A DNA stretch of 64,000 nt from DASXRA01 sp036506155 (GCA_036506155.1 DASXSF010000083.1:18373-82372); one strand, 5' to 3'. Shown: positions 35,021 to 44,044, counted from the first letter of the stretch. Numbers and translations: made by a program. The notes: generated by a model from the sequence alone, not told the origin.

Positions 35021-36694
35021 TCAGTAAAGGCGAATCTTGGTGTCTGCGACGACGGACTCGAACTCCGACATCCGGACCGTGAGCGCGATCGTCCATCGTC
35101 CCGCAGCAGGCAGCACGACGCCGGACGCGGAGTACTCACCACCACTGGGCCGCAACGGAATCGGGATCGGGCCGAGCTGCTCGTCGGCCAGGGCGGCCGT
35201 GGCGGTGAGCTCCTGCGGCTTCGGTCCCGGCGACAGCGCGACCGTGACGGTGACCGGCCCGTGCCGTCCGGGATCGAGCGTGACCGTAGCGGTGCGACCG
35301 CCGCCGAGCGCTACATGCGCCGATCGGGCGCCGGCCCGGTCGGTGGCCAGTGCCGCCTTCCCCGGCGGCTCGGCCACGAGCACGGACGTCACCGCCAGCA
35401 CGGCCACGCCGATGACCAGCTCGGCGAAGACGCTGCGCCGCATCCGCGCGACGGGTGGAGCTACGGCGTCGGCCGGCGGCGCGACGACGTCGACCGGCGT
35501 GTCGGTCATCGCATACGCCACGGTACGGATGTAGCGACGCTGCACGACGACCCGGGAGACGTTGGCCACGACAAGGATGCACAGGAACAGCCCTGCCTTG
35601 ACCAGGACGAGCTGCCCGTAGCGCGTGGACGTGAGCGCGTCCAGTGTGCCGACGCCCAGCCATGCCTGGTACGTGCCGCTCACGGCCAGCACGGCCACGC
35701 AGCACATCGCGGTGCGCGAGAACACCGGCAGCACGCGGCGCAGTTCGCCGGACTCACCGCGGGGCAGGAGGGCGACCAGCAGGTACACCAGGCCGCCGAG
35801 CCACATGGCCATCGCGGTCAGGTGCGCCGCGTAGCTCGTCATCGTCAACCAGCGCGGGTCCTCCGATTCGGCGTGCCCGCTCGCCGCATAGGTCAGCACG
35901 ATCCCGACGCCCAGCCCGCCCGAAACCTCGGCCAGGCGGCTGCGATGCGGGTCGCGCAACTGCGCGCCCAGCACCAACCCCAACGCGCCGAGCAGCAGCA
36001 GCCGGATCGAGTGCGCGGTGCCGTACGTGGTGTGCAGCGTGGCGTTGAGCAGCGGCCAGCTGCCGAGCTGCCCGAGGCCCTCGCCCGCCGCGTAAGGTCC
36101 CTGCACGAGCACCTCGGCCAGCGCCGCCACGGTTGTGGTGGCCCAGCCGCCCCAGGCCAGCGCCCGTGCGCGGCGGTCGTCGCGCCCCTCAGGCCATACG
36201 GTGAGCAGCAGCCAGGCGCCCCCGAGCAGTGCCAGCCCGGCGAATGCCAGCCAGCGCACGGCGTCGAACACGACGCTTGTCGTGGCGTCCACAGTGGACG
36301 ACGGCGGGGCGCCCGCGACGAGCGACCCGCTGCCGACGACGAAGCGGATCGCGCCTGCGACGGGGTGACCGTCCGCAGAGATGATGCGGAAGCTCGCCGT
36401 ATATGTGCCGTCGCCCAGCCCGGACTTGACGGCTACGGCGATCTTCGAGCCGACGCCGTTCGGATGCGACGGCTGCCCCGAGTCCACGCGGCGGCCTGCC
36501 TGGTCAACGACGCGCAGGTAGCCCTCGGCGTTCAGCGTTACGGCCTGGTCGAACGTGATCGAGACGCTCGCCGGGGCGGTCTTCAGCCGGGACCCGTCCA
36601 CCGGGTCGGAGCCGACGACGGTCGCGTGCGCCCAGGCTCGCGGCGCGGCGAACAACACCAGGCCGAACACGGCGGCCACGAGCAGCTTCTTCAC
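35021..36694 (-). CDS. CopC-CopD fusion copper protein (YcnJ-like)
   Basis: 557 aa. A signal peptide ending APRAWA exposes a CopC domain whose first residue would be the copper-ligand His of HATVVGSDPVDG; the second motif is ISADGHPVAGAIRF. A CopD domain of eight helices follows (around residues 145-430), then a C-terminal extracytoplasmic domain of about 110 residues resembling YtkA-like modules. It should import or handle copper. GTG 36694 overlaps the upstream stop (GTGA). Confidence 0.93.
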   Translation of the reverse strand: MKKLLVAAVFGLVLFAAPRAWAHATVVGSDPVDGSRLKTAPASVSITFDQAVTLNAEGYLRVVDQAGRRVDSGQPSHPNGVGSKIAVAVKSGLGDGTYTASFRIISADGHPVAGAIRFVVGSGSLVAGAPPSSTVDATTSVVFDAVRWLAFAGLALLGGAWLLLTVWPEGRDDRRARALAWGGWATTTVAALAEVLVQGPYAAGEGLGQLGSWPLLNATLHTTYGTAHSIRLLLLGALGLVLGAQLRDPHRSRLAEVSGGLGVGIVLTYAASGHAESEDPRWLTMTSYAAHLTAMAMWLGGLVYLLVALLPRGESGELRRVLPVFSRTAMCCVAVLAVSGTYQAWLGVGTLDALTSTRYGQLVLVKAGLFLCILVVANVSRVVVQRRYIRTVAYAMTDTPVDVVAPPADAVAPPVARMRRSVFAELVIGVAVLAVTSVLVAEPPGKAALATDRAGARSAHVALGGGRTATVTLDPGRHGPVTVTVALSPGPKPQELTATAALADEQLGPIPIPLRPSGGEYSASGVVLPAAGRWTIALTVRMSEFESVVADTKIRLY

Positions 36695-37344
36695 GCAACC
36701 CCCCGCAGGCCGCGCCCGTCCTCCTCGTCGCCCGACGCGGACGCGGCCCGGCGTTCCGGCGGCAGCGCCCGCTCGGCACGCGCCAGCGCGAACACGAGCA
36801 CGAGCCCGACGACAATGCCGAGGTGCGTCGCCAGCCGCCCGATCGCCACCGCACCGCTTGCCACGTCCCGGATGCTGAGCGCCGCGAGCACGCCCACGAA
36901 GACCCCGAGCCCGGGCAGCAGCCCGGCGGCGCGCTGCGGGCGCACAGCGGTCGCGAGGAACGCCGCGCCGAGTGCGACGTTCCAGGCGGCATTCTCGTGC
37001 GCGGCGTGCGCCGACATGACGAGGTCTAAACTGCCGCCGAACAGGGACGGCGCCCCGATGCCGACCTGGACGACCCCCACCACCGCCAGCGCCAGACGCA
37101 GCAGCCGGCGCCGGCGCAGTACCCGCTGCGCCGGCAACGCGGCGCCGGCCAGAATCGACTCGGCCAGGTCGCGAACCTCGGCCGCCCCGAGGCGGGCCTG
37201 CCGGGTCACCCGGGTGGCCGCCTCGAGCCATCGGGCACAATCGACACAGCTCGTGAGGTGATGGTCGAGCACCGTCGCGGACATGCCGATCAGCTCGCCG
37301 TCCAGGCGCGCTGACGCGGCTTCGCGGAACCGATCGCACCTCAC
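36691..37344 (-). CDS. Zinc-finger membrane protein, candidate anti-sigma factor for SigC
   Basis: 217 aa from GTG 37344. The N-terminal region has Cys3 (VRCDRF) and HLTSCVDC, i.e. H-x3-C-x2-C, the ZAS zinc motif of anti-sigma factors. About four helices follow (LALAVVGVVQVGIGA; GLGVFVGVLAALSI). It diverges from sigC by 49 bp and is coupled to copCD. The pairing suggests it holds SigC at the membrane until a copper-related signal arrives; this is inference. Also possible: a DUF/zf-HC2 protein without sigma-binding role. Confidence 0.75.
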   Translation of the reverse strand: MRCDRFREAASARLDGELIGMSATVLDHHLTSCVDCARWLEAATRVTRQARLGAAEVRDLAESILAGAALPAQRVLRRRRLLRLALAVVGVVQVGIGAPSLFGGSLDLVMSAHAAHENAAWNVALGAAFLATAVRPQRAAGLLPGLGVFVGVLAALSIRDVASGAVAIGRLATHLGIVVGLVLVFALARAERALPPERRAASASGDEEDGRGLRGVA

Positions 37345-37393
37345 GCAGGTAGTAGTCGGCGGAACCCGCGCGCTGGTTCCCGAGGAGTTCCGG

Positions 37394-37918
37394 ATGGACG
37401 AGCTCGACCCGATCACGGAGGCGGCACTGCGTGCCCGTCGCGGGGACACCGTGTCGGCGGCGGCCTTCGTGCGGGCTACCCAGGCCGACGTGTGGCGGCT
37501 GTGCGCGCATCTCTCCGCCCGGGACGGCGCCGACGACCTGACCCAGGAGACGTACGCCCGTGCGTTCGCGTCGCTGCACCGCTTCGCGGGCCGATCCTCG
37601 GCCCGGACGTGGCTGCTCTCGATCGCCCGGCGGGTGTGCGCCGACGCGGTCCGCACAGCCGTACGGGCCCGATCGGTGGCGCCGGCGGAGCGGGTCGCCG
37701 CCGACCCCGCCGAGGCGGTGACGGTGCGGGCGCTGCTTGCCGCGCTGGATCCCGAGCGCCGCGAGGCGTTCGTGCTGACGCAGCTTGTGGGGCTGTCCTA
37801 CGCGGAGGCGGCCGAAGTGTGCGGCTGCCCTGTGGGCACGATTCGGTCGCGGGTGGCGCGCGCCCGCGCCGATCTGGTTGCCGCGTTCGGCGGCGGCGCC
37901 CAGTCGGCGTCAGGCTGA
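37394..37918 (+). CDS. sigC: ECF RNA polymerase sigma factor SigC
   Basis: 174 aa from ATG 37394 with a GAGGAG site. Sigma-2 (ADDLTQETYARAFASLHRF then SSARTWLLSIARRVCADAVR) is strikingly close to mycobacterial SigC; sigma-4 reads LSYAEAAEVCGCPVGTIRSRVARAR. No C-terminal extension. Divergent from the zinc-finger membrane protein and the copper genes, which are its likely regulon. The end overlaps the convergent DUF3817 gene by 9 bp. Confidence 0.9.
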   Translation: MDELDPITEAALRARRGDTVSAAAFVRATQADVWRLCAHLSARDGADDLTQETYARAFASLHRFAGRSSARTWLLSIARRVCADAVRTAVRARSVAPAERVAADPAEAVTVRALLAALDPERREAFVLTQLVGLSYAEAAEVCGCPVGTIRSRVARARADLVAAFGGGAQSASG

Positions 37919-38254
37919 GCCGCGTATCTCCCGGGTGATCTTGCGCTCGGCGATGAACGAGCAGAACGGCACGGTCCCGGCGATCATCACCAGGCCCAGC
38001 TTGACGAGGTGCCACCGCCGGCGCACGCCGAGGTCTAGAGCCGTGACGAGGTAGACGATGAACAGAAAGCCGTGCGCGGTACCGATCACCGCCGCCGGCC
38101 CGTCTTTGTGCGCCCAGATCTGAAGCGGTACCGCAACGAAGACGAGCAGCACGAGCATGGTGCCGGTCAAGATCGCCATCACCCGGTAGCGCAGCAGCGC
38201 GCCGCCCAGGCGCATGCCGCGTCGGGCCGGCGCCTCAGTGTCCATGCTCTTCAT
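37910..38254 (-). CDS. DUF3817 membrane protein
   Basis: 114 aa with three predicted helices (MAILTGTMLVLLVFVAVPL; GTAHGFLFIVYLVTALDL; LVMIAGTVPFCSFIAE). The GTAHGFLF and PFCSFIAERK segments are DUF3817 marks. Function unknown. It follows the next membrane gene on the same strand by about 50 bp. Confidence 0.87.
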   Translation of the reverse strand: MKSMDTEAPARRGMRLGGALLRYRVMAILTGTMLVLLVFVAVPLQIWAHKDGPAAVIGTAHGFLFIVYLVTALDLGVRRRWHLVKLGLVMIAGTVPFCSFIAERKITREIRGSA

Positions 38255-38304
38255 AGGTAGATGAGCTGCGCTGCTCGGCCCTCACGCGACCCGGGAATGC
38301 TCGC

Positions 38305-38685
38305 TCATGGCTCATCATTCGTCCTGTCGGCGAGGTCGGCGAGGTAGGCGTTGTACGCGGCGAGCTCAGGGTCGCTGGTATCTGGGCGGTCGGTGCGCAT
38401 GACGTAGCGACGGTATGTCACGGGTGCAGGCACGACTGGCGCGGGTGGCTGCTGGAGGGGCCGGCGGTGCAGGGCATCTCGCATGACCCGTCCCCACATG
38501 AACACCGCGAACACGGTGAAAGCCCACCACTGGAAGGCGTACGCGTAGTTCTGAACCGAGCCGTGGTGCACGTGCGCTACGTGCCACTGCCAGCGTCCGA
38601 GCAGCACCATCGTCACGCACGCCGCGATGACTACGACATGCAATGCCAGCCACCGCGGCGCGAGCAGCATCAGCGCGCGCCGCAT
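38305..38685 (-). CDS. Two-helix membrane protein, SURF1-like N terminus (hypothetical)
   Basis: 126 aa. The first helix, in PRWLALHVVVIAACVTMVLLG followed by RWQW, resembles the N-terminal helix of SURF1, an oxidase assembly factor, but the large SURF1 loop domain is absent. The second helix is WWAFTVFAVFMWGR; the cytoplasmic tail ends YNAYLADLADRTN. Similar proteins next to DUF3817 genes are common in actinomycetes. I cannot give a function. Confidence 0.7.
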   Translation of the reverse strand: MRRALMLLAPRWLALHVVVIAACVTMVLLGRWQWHVAHVHHGSVQNYAYAFQWWAFTVFAVFMWGRVMRDALHRRPLQQPPAPVVPAPVTYRRYVMRTDRPDTSDPELAAYNAYLADLADRTNDEP

Positions 38686-38750
38686 GCCGACGACGGTACG
38701 TCACGGCGCACGGGCTCGCGCGCCTGCCCGCCGGCTGCGGAGTCACGCAG

Positions 38751-38788
38751 GGGCCCTGACCGGCATCGGGGGGAATCCGGTCAGAGCC
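38751..38788. terminator. Long hairpin between ssrA and the SURF1-like gene
   Basis: CTGACCGG (38756-38763) pairs with CCGGTCAG (38777-38784), extended by GGGC/GCCC on the outside, with a 13-nt G-rich loop. It may be a second terminator for ssrA or a leader structure for the gene starting at 38685. Confidence 0.4.
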
Positions 38789-38892
38789 CTACACCAGTGT
38801 GACTCGCGATTGACAAGATCGCACGTATCTGGTGTGACACGTCGTCAACACAATCTGGTGACAGCGACATGTGTGTTTTGTGCCGCACATCG

Positions 38893-38922
38893 GAGGGAGA
38901 GAGCGCGAGCGCTCTCTCCCTC
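38893..38922 (-). terminator. Perfect 13-bp hairpin downstream of ssrA
   Basis: GAGGGAGAGAGCG (38893-38905) and CGCTCTCTCCCTC (38910-38922) pair without mismatch around a 4-nt loop, starting 9 bp beyond the tmRNA 3' end. No T tract follows on the minus strand, as is common in actinobacterial terminators. Confidence 0.65.
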
Positions 38923-38930
38923 GTTCGTTG

Positions 38931-39300
38931 TGGAGGTGGCGGGAATCGAACCCGCGTCCTCCGTCGCCTCAACAGGGCTTCTCCGGGCGCAGTGTGCCTC
39001 GTCCCTACTCGGCCCTACCGGTCATGCACACGAGCCGGTACGACGAGCCCAGTCGCTGTGAGTTGTCCCGTCCACGCCCGCGACCGGCGAGGACGGTAAG
39101 TCACCTGACTGATGCCAGCGGACCGGACCGGTGACGAGCCCGGGCTGACAGACCCGCTATCGCTTAGGCAGCGAGAGCGTAGTCAGCGCGATTGGAATCG
39201 GCGCTTATTGATGTTGCGTCGCATGATTAACGAGGTCAGCAACGCGATCCTCGGCCCGCTTCCCCTGTCTCGACGTCCGGAGTCGAGACCTTTCACCCCC
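38931..39300 (-). ncRNA. ssrA: tmRNA (ssrA)
   Basis: About 370 nt. The 5' GGGGGTG (39300-39294) pairs with CACCTCC at the 3' end (38938-38932); the T-arm GCGGG-TTCGATT-CCCGC is adjacent and CCA is not encoded. The resume frame, 39202 down to the TAA at 39164, encodes ADSNRADYALAA, a degradation tag with the usual ALAA end. G/C-rich pseudoknot segments surround it. Ribosome rescue RNA; its protein partner SmpB is encoded 1.5 kb away. Confidence 0.95.
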
Positions 39301-39358
39301 TCGGCGTGGAGAAACCGAGGATACCGTCGACACATTCCCAGCGGGTACAACTGGAGAC

Positions 39359-40801
39359 ATGGTGGAGGTCGCGCCCGAGGTCGAGGCGAAATATGACGTC
39401 GCGCCCGATTTCGCCGTGCCGAAGCTCTCGGGGCCGGGACGTCACGTCGACATCGACACGGTGCGTCTGTCGAGCACCTACCACGACACGAGCCAGATGG
39501 ACCTGCTGCGGTTTCGGCTGACGCTGCGGCGCCGCGAGGGCGACGCCGACACCGGATGGCAGCTCAAGGTGCCAGCGCGCCGCGGACGCACCGAACTGCG
39601 TTGGCCCCCCAGCGAGGGTCCCCCGGACGAACTCACAGAGCAGGTGCGTCCGTTCGTACGTGATCGGCCGCTGGCGGCGGCGGTACGGCTCTCCGTCATA
39701 CGCGTCCGGCACCGGCTGTGCGACGACGCCGGCACGCTACTCGCCGAGGTCGCCCTCGACGACGTTCGGGCGAGCGGTCTCGGTGTCGACGTGCGAGCGC
39801 CTCGCTGGCACGAGGCGGAGATCGAACTCGGTCCGGCCGGCGACGACGCCCTGCTGGCCGAGATCGGCCGAATCCTGATCTCGGCCGGCGCGGTCGCCTC
39901 GACCAGCCGGTCGAAGCTTGCCCGCGCCGTGGTCGGCATCGGCAACGAGGAAGTCGGCACGCCGCGCACGTCGGCAGGTGCCGTGCTCGTCGATTACCTC
40001 TCCCGGCAAGTCGACGCCGTGGTGGCCGGCCACTTCGCGATCATTTCGGACGCCGACGACTCGGTGCACCGCACCCGGGTCGCCTGCCGTCGCATGCGCA
40101 GCACGCTGCGCACGTTCGAGCACTGTTTCGACACCGAGCAGGCGGCGGCGTTCGAGGACGAGCTGCGCTGGTACGCCGGGGTACTCGGTGGCGTCCGCGA
40201 TGCGGAGGTACTGCGCAGCCGGCTGCTCGCCGCCATCGACGACTTGCCGGGCGATCTCGTGGTCGGCCCGATCGCCGAGCATGTCGACAAGCGGCTGCTC
40301 TCCGATCTGGAGCGGCATCGCGCGGAACTGCTCGACACTATGCGCAGCAGCCGCTACGCGGATCTGCTCTCGGAGGCCTGCCGCTGGCGCGACGATCCGC
40401 CGTTCACCGCCGCGGCCGGACGTCCCGCCGAGACGCTGCACGAGGCGATCGACCGCGTCGAGCGCACACTAGGCAGGCGCCTGCGCCGAGCCACGAAGCG
40501 CTCCGGCACGGACGAGCAGATGCACGGCGCGCGCAAAGCAGGCAAGCGTGTGCGCTATGCGGCCGAGGCGGCGGCTGCTGCGGGCGACAACCAGGCGCCG
40601 CAGTTGGCCCAGGACATCAGCAAGCTGCAGGACCTGCTCGGCGAGTTCCAGGACAGTGTCGTCGCCGCGCACCTGGCGCGCCAGCTGGCCGAGGACGCCC
40701 ATGAGCACGGTGAGGACGCGTTCACCTATGGCGTGCTGGTCGCCGAGCAACGCCGGCACGCCGCCGAGGCGCGGAACCGAGCGCGCCGCTATCGCTCGTA
40801 G
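39359..40801 (+). CDS. CYTH and CHAD domain protein
   Basis: 480 aa. The CYTH domain (residues 1-190) starts with the ExExK motif (EVEAKYDVAP) that binds triphosphate and metal in a tunnel; the Arg/Lys/Glu-rich strands LRFRLTLRRREGD fit. The CHAD domain (from about 205) has conserved His/Arg helices (DDSVHRTRVACRRMRSTLRTF; MHGARKAGKRVRYAAEA) and binds polyphosphate. The fusion probably senses or processes polyphosphate. ATG 39359 follows GGAG; it converges with smpB, overlapping by 13 bp. Confidence 0.92.
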   Translation: MVEVAPEVEAKYDVAPDFAVPKLSGPGRHVDIDTVRLSSTYHDTSQMDLLRFRLTLRRREGDADTGWQLKVPARRGRTELRWPPSEGPPDELTEQVRPFVRDRPLAAAVRLSVIRVRHRLCDDAGTLLAEVALDDVRASGLGVDVRAPRWHEAEIELGPAGDDALLAEIGRILISAGAVASTSRSKLARAVVGIGNEEVGTPRTSAGAVLVDYLSRQVDAVVAGHFAIISDADDSVHRTRVACRRMRSTLRTFEHCFDTEQAAAFEDELRWYAGVLGGVRDAEVLRSRLLAAIDDLPGDLVVGPIAEHVDKRLLSDLERHRAELLDTMRSSRYADLLSEACRWRDDPPFTAAAGRPAETLHEAIDRVERTLGRRLRRATKRSGTDEQMHGARKAGKRVRYAAEAAAAAGDNQAPQLAQDISKLQDLLGEFQDSVVAAHLARQLAEDAHEHGEDAFTYGVLVAEQRRHAAEARNRARRYRS

Positions 40802-41277
40802 CCGGCGCCTTTGGCGCGACGGCCTATGGCGCGGCGCACCTCCCGATCAGCGTCGCGCCGGGCGAGGTCCTGCCGCTTGTCGTACGAGCGTTTGCCCCGT
40901 GCGAGCGCAAGTTCGACCTTGACCTTGCCCTCGGAGAAGTACAGGGACAGCGGGACGAGCGTGAGCCCGCTCTCGCGCGTCTTGCCGATCAGCCGGGTGA
41001 TCTCGGCGCGGTGCAGCAGGAGCTTGCGAGTCCGCCGTGGCTCGTGGTTCGTCCAGCTTCCCTGGGTGTACTCAGGAATGTGAACGTTGCGCAGGAAGAT
41101 CTCGCCGTCGTCGATCGTCGCGAAACCGTCGACCAACGAGGCCCGGCCGGCCCGCAGCGACTTCACCTCCGTGCCGGTGAGCGCGATGCCCGCCTCGTAC
41201 GTGTCGAGGATCGCGTAATCGTGGCGCGCCTTGCGGTTCTGCGCGATGACCTTCCGGCTGCCGGGCTTGGCGGCCAT
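40789..41277 (-). CDS. smpB: SsrA-binding protein SmpB
   Basis: 162-aa OB-fold protein that binds tmRNA and places its C-terminal tail in the ribosome. Signatures: IAQNRKARHDYAILDTYEAG, GTEVKSLRAGRASL and the basic end KRSYDKRQDLARRDADREV. ATG 41277 overlaps the ftsX TGA by one base. Confidence 0.97.
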   Translation of the reverse strand: MAAKPGSRKVIAQNRKARHDYAILDTYEAGIALTGTEVKSLRAGRASLVDGFATIDDGEIFLRNVHIPEYTQGSWTNHEPRRTRKLLLHRAEITRLIGKTRESGLTLVPLSLYFSEGKVKVELALARGKRSYDKRQDLARRDADREVRRAIGRRAKGAGYER

Positions 41278-42182
41278 CACAACCGGACGTAGGCGCGCAG
41301 CGTGACGTAGGCGGTGACGATCGCAAGCGCCGCGCCCACGAGGACGGATTCACCGCTGGCGATGAGCACGTCGTTGATCGACAGATCCGGCAGCACACCG
41401 TGGCTCACTGAGTGGCCGAAGATCCCATTCAGCACGTATGTCTTGCTGAACCACAGCGCCGGGATGATGAGCACGCCGCCGATCAACGCGGTGATCACCG
41501 CCTCGATCACGAACGGGAGCTGCGTCATCCACCGTGAGGCGCCCACGAGTCGCATGATGTTCGTCTCATTGCGCCGCTGGGCGGCCGCTACCTGGATCGT
41601 GATCGCCATCAGAAGGATCGCGGCGACCAGCACAAGGAGCGCGAACGCCAGCGCGCCGATCCGCGACTTGTCGAAGATGTCGAGGATCGTCTTCAGGCTC
41701 GCGTCCTGGTTCTGCACCCGGTCGACACCGGCGGCCCGGTTGTAGCGCGCCGCCACCGTCACGTAGTCGCGCTTGATGTCCTTGAGCTTGACCGAGATCA
41801 GGTTCGGGAAGTCGCTGGCCTGCAGGATGTCGAGATCGCCGAGGCCAAGGTAATTCGGATTGTTCTTGAAAATCTGATTCTGGCTGACGAACCGTTCCGA
41901 CGCGATCAAGGGGTCTGACCGCAGCTGTCCTTCAAGGCTGGCACGCTCCTGTGCCGTGAACGGATGCTTGCAGTTCTGGTCCTTCGTCGGGCCGCACAGG
42001 TAGATCGAGACGTCCAGCCTGTCCTCGTATGTGCTGCGGAACTTATCGATCTCCTTCTGGGTCAGCAGCGCGCCGCCGAGGAAATACAGCGACACGAAGG
42101 TGATCATGATCAGGGCGATCGACATCAGGACGTTGCGGCGCAGGCCCTGCCCGACGCCTGACATTACGAAGCTGGCGCGCAT
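41277..42182 (-). CDS. ftsX: Cell-division protein FtsX
   Basis: 301 aa, four helices with a large extracytoplasmic loop between helices 1 and 2 (residues 45-170). With FtsE it activates cell-wall hydrolases at the septum. VGASRWMTQLPFVIEA is the conserved FtsX coupling segment. Coupled to smpB (TGATG) and 24 bp after ftsE. Confidence 0.95.
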   Translation of the reverse strand: MRASFVMSGVGQGLRRNVLMSIALIMITFVSLYFLGGALLTQKEIDKFRSTYEDRLDVSIYLCGPTKDQNCKHPFTAQERASLEGQLRSDPLIASERFVSQNQIFKNNPNYLGLGDLDILQASDFPNLISVKLKDIKRDYVTVAARYNRAAGVDRVQNQDASLKTILDIFDKSRIGALAFALLVLVAAILLMAITIQVAAAQRRNETNIMRLVGASRWMTQLPFVIEAVITALIGGVLIIPALWFSKTYVLNGIFGHSVSHGVLPDLSINDVLIASGESVLVGAALAIVTAYVTLRAYVRL

Positions 42183-42206
42183 GACTTCCTTCGGTTGAGC
42201 AGCCGT

Positions 42207-42896
42207 TCAGCGGCCGACGCCGTAGACGCCGCGGGACTGGTCGCGAACGATGTGGCCGTAGTCGAGTTCGATCACCCGCCGGCGCATGGCGTCGACGATG
42301 TTGTTGTCGTGTGTCGCCATCAGCACGGTGGTACCCGTTCGGTTGATGCGTTCGAGGAGGTTCATAATCCCCTGGCTCGTGTCCGGATCGAGGTTTCCCG
42401 TCGGCTCGTCGGCGAGCAGCACCAAGGGCCGGTTGACGAAGGCGCGGGCGATGGCAACACGCTGCTGCTCCCCGCCTGAGAGCTCGTGCGGCATGCGCAG
42501 CGCCTTGCCCTCGAGCCCGACCAGATCCAGCACCTCAGGCACCGAGCGGCGGATGGTGCGCTGCGGCTTGTTGATCACCTCGAGCGCGAAGGCAACGTTG
42601 TTGTAGACGTTCTTCTTCGGCAGCAGCCGGAAGTCCTGGAACACGCAACCGATCTTGCGGCGAAGCTCCGGAACCCGGCGGCGGCGCAGCCGTCCGACGT
42701 TGCGTCCGTCGACGAACACCTTGCCGACAGTGGCTAGCTCCTCGCGGAGCAGCAGCCGCAGTACGGTCGATTTGCCCGATCCGGACTGACCGATGAGAAA
42801 GACGAACTCGCCCTTGGCGATGTCGATCGTCACATCTTCGATGGCCGGACGGGTGCCCGCCGGGTAGACCTTTGTGACGTGGTCGAGTCGGATCAC
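42207..42896 (-). CDS. ftsE: Cell-division ATP-binding protein FtsE
   Basis: 229-aa ABC ATPase: Walker A GQSGSGKST, Q-loop VFQDFRLLP, signature LSGGEQQRV, Walker B PLVLLADEPTGNLD, and switch His in ATHDNNIVD. It lies 11 bp downstream of prfB, giving the common actinobacterial order prfB-ftsE-ftsX-smpB. Confidence 0.97.
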   Translation of the reverse strand: MIRLDHVTKVYPAGTRPAIEDVTIDIAKGEFVFLIGQSGSGKSTVLRLLLREELATVGKVFVDGRNVGRLRRRRVPELRRKIGCVFQDFRLLPKKNVYNNVAFALEVINKPQRTIRRSVPEVLDLVGLEGKALRMPHELSGGEQQRVAIARAFVNRPLVLLADEPTGNLDPDTSQGIMNLLERINRTGTTVLMATHDNNIVDAMRRRVIELDYGHIVRDQSRGVYGVGR

Positions 42897-42907
42897 GCCG
42901 GGGAAGT

Positions 42908-44017
42908 CTACCTAGTGGTCTTGGCCGCGCCCCGGCGGCGCCACCGAATGCCCGCCTCGATGAAGTCGTCGATCTCCCCGTCGAGGACGGCTTGCGGGTT
43001 GCCGACTTCGTGCTCGGTACGCAAGTCCTTCACCATCTGGTAGGGGTGCAGCACGTAACTGCGCATCTGGTTGCCCCAGCTGTTGCCGCTGTCCTTGAGC
43101 GCGTCCAGCTTGGCTTGCTCCTCCTGCCTACGCCGCTCAAGGAGCTTGGCCTGGAGCACCGCCATGGCGCTCGCGCGATTCTGGATCTGGCTGCGTTCGT
43201 TCTGGCAGCTGACCACGATGCCGGTGGGCAGGTGCGTAATCCGGACGGCGGAGTCCGTGGTGTTGACGCCCTGCCCGCCCGGACCGCTGCTGCGGAACAC
43301 GTCCACCCGGAGGTCCTCGTCCGGGATGTCGATGTGATCGGACTGCTCGACGACCGGGAGCACCTCCACGCCGGCGAAGCTCGTCTGACGGCGCCCCTGG
43401 TTGTCGAACGGGCTGATGCGCACGAGCCGGTGCGTCCCCTGCTCGACGCTGAGCGTGCCGTACGCGTACGGTGCCTTGACCTTGAAGGTGGCGGACTTGA
43501 TGCCCGCTTCCTCCGCGTAGGACGTGTCGAGCATCTCGACCGGGTAACCGTGCCGTTCGGCCCAGCGCAGGTACATGCGCAGCAGCATCTCCGCCCAGTC
43601 GGCCGCGTCGACGCCACCCGCCTCCGAGCGGATCGTGACGAGCGCCTCCCGGGAGTCGTACTCACCGGACAGGAGCGTGCGCACCTCGAGTTCGTCGATG
43701 CTCTTGCGGAGGGACGCGACCTCGGACGCTGCCTCGGCCTTCTCTTTCTCGTCCCCGGCGTCCTCGGCCAGGTCCCACAGCACCTGTGCGTCGTCCAGAC
43801 GTCGCCTCAGGTCCTCGGCGCGACGGATCTCGCCCTGTACGGCGGACAGCCGGCTCGTCACCTGCTGTGCCTTGTCCGGGTCGTCCCACAGGTCGGGAGC
43901 GGACGCCTGCTTCTCGAGCGCCGTCGCCTCGCCCCGGAGCTTGCCCAGGTCGAGTACGGCCTCGATGCTGGCCATCGTGGTGGAGAGCTCTTTGAGCTCA
44001 GTGGGGACGTCGGTCAC
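42908..44017 (-). CDS. prfB: Peptide chain release factor 2
   Basis: 369 aa. The anticodon-like SPF motif occurs in RISPFDNQGRR and the catalytic GGQ in SSGPGGQGVNTTDSA. It recognises UGA/UAA. The gene is continuous; the programmed frameshift of enteric prfB is absent, as usual in actinomycetes. Confidence 0.97.
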   Translation of the reverse strand: MTDVPTELKELSTTMASIEAVLDLGKLRGEATALEKQASAPDLWDDPDKAQQVTSRLSAVQGEIRRAEDLRRRLDDAQVLWDLAEDAGDEKEKAEAASEVASLRKSIDELEVRTLLSGEYDSREALVTIRSEAGGVDAADWAEMLLRMYLRWAERHGYPVEMLDTSYAEEAGIKSATFKVKAPYAYGTLSVEQGTHRLVRISPFDNQGRRQTSFAGVEVLPVVEQSDHIDIPDEDLRVDVFRSSGPGGQGVNTTDSAVRITHLPTGIVVSCQNERSQIQNRASAMAVLQAKLLERRRQEEQAKLDALKDSGNSWGNQMRSYVLHPYQMVKDLRTEHEVGNPQAVLDGEIDDFIEAGIRWRRRGAAKTTR

Positions 44018-44044
44018 GTCCGATCACGGTACCTTCTGGGCCGG

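Noticed and set aside
42908..44017. Programmed frameshift in prfB
   Set aside because: The reading frame is continuous from the ATG through SPF and GGQ motifs.
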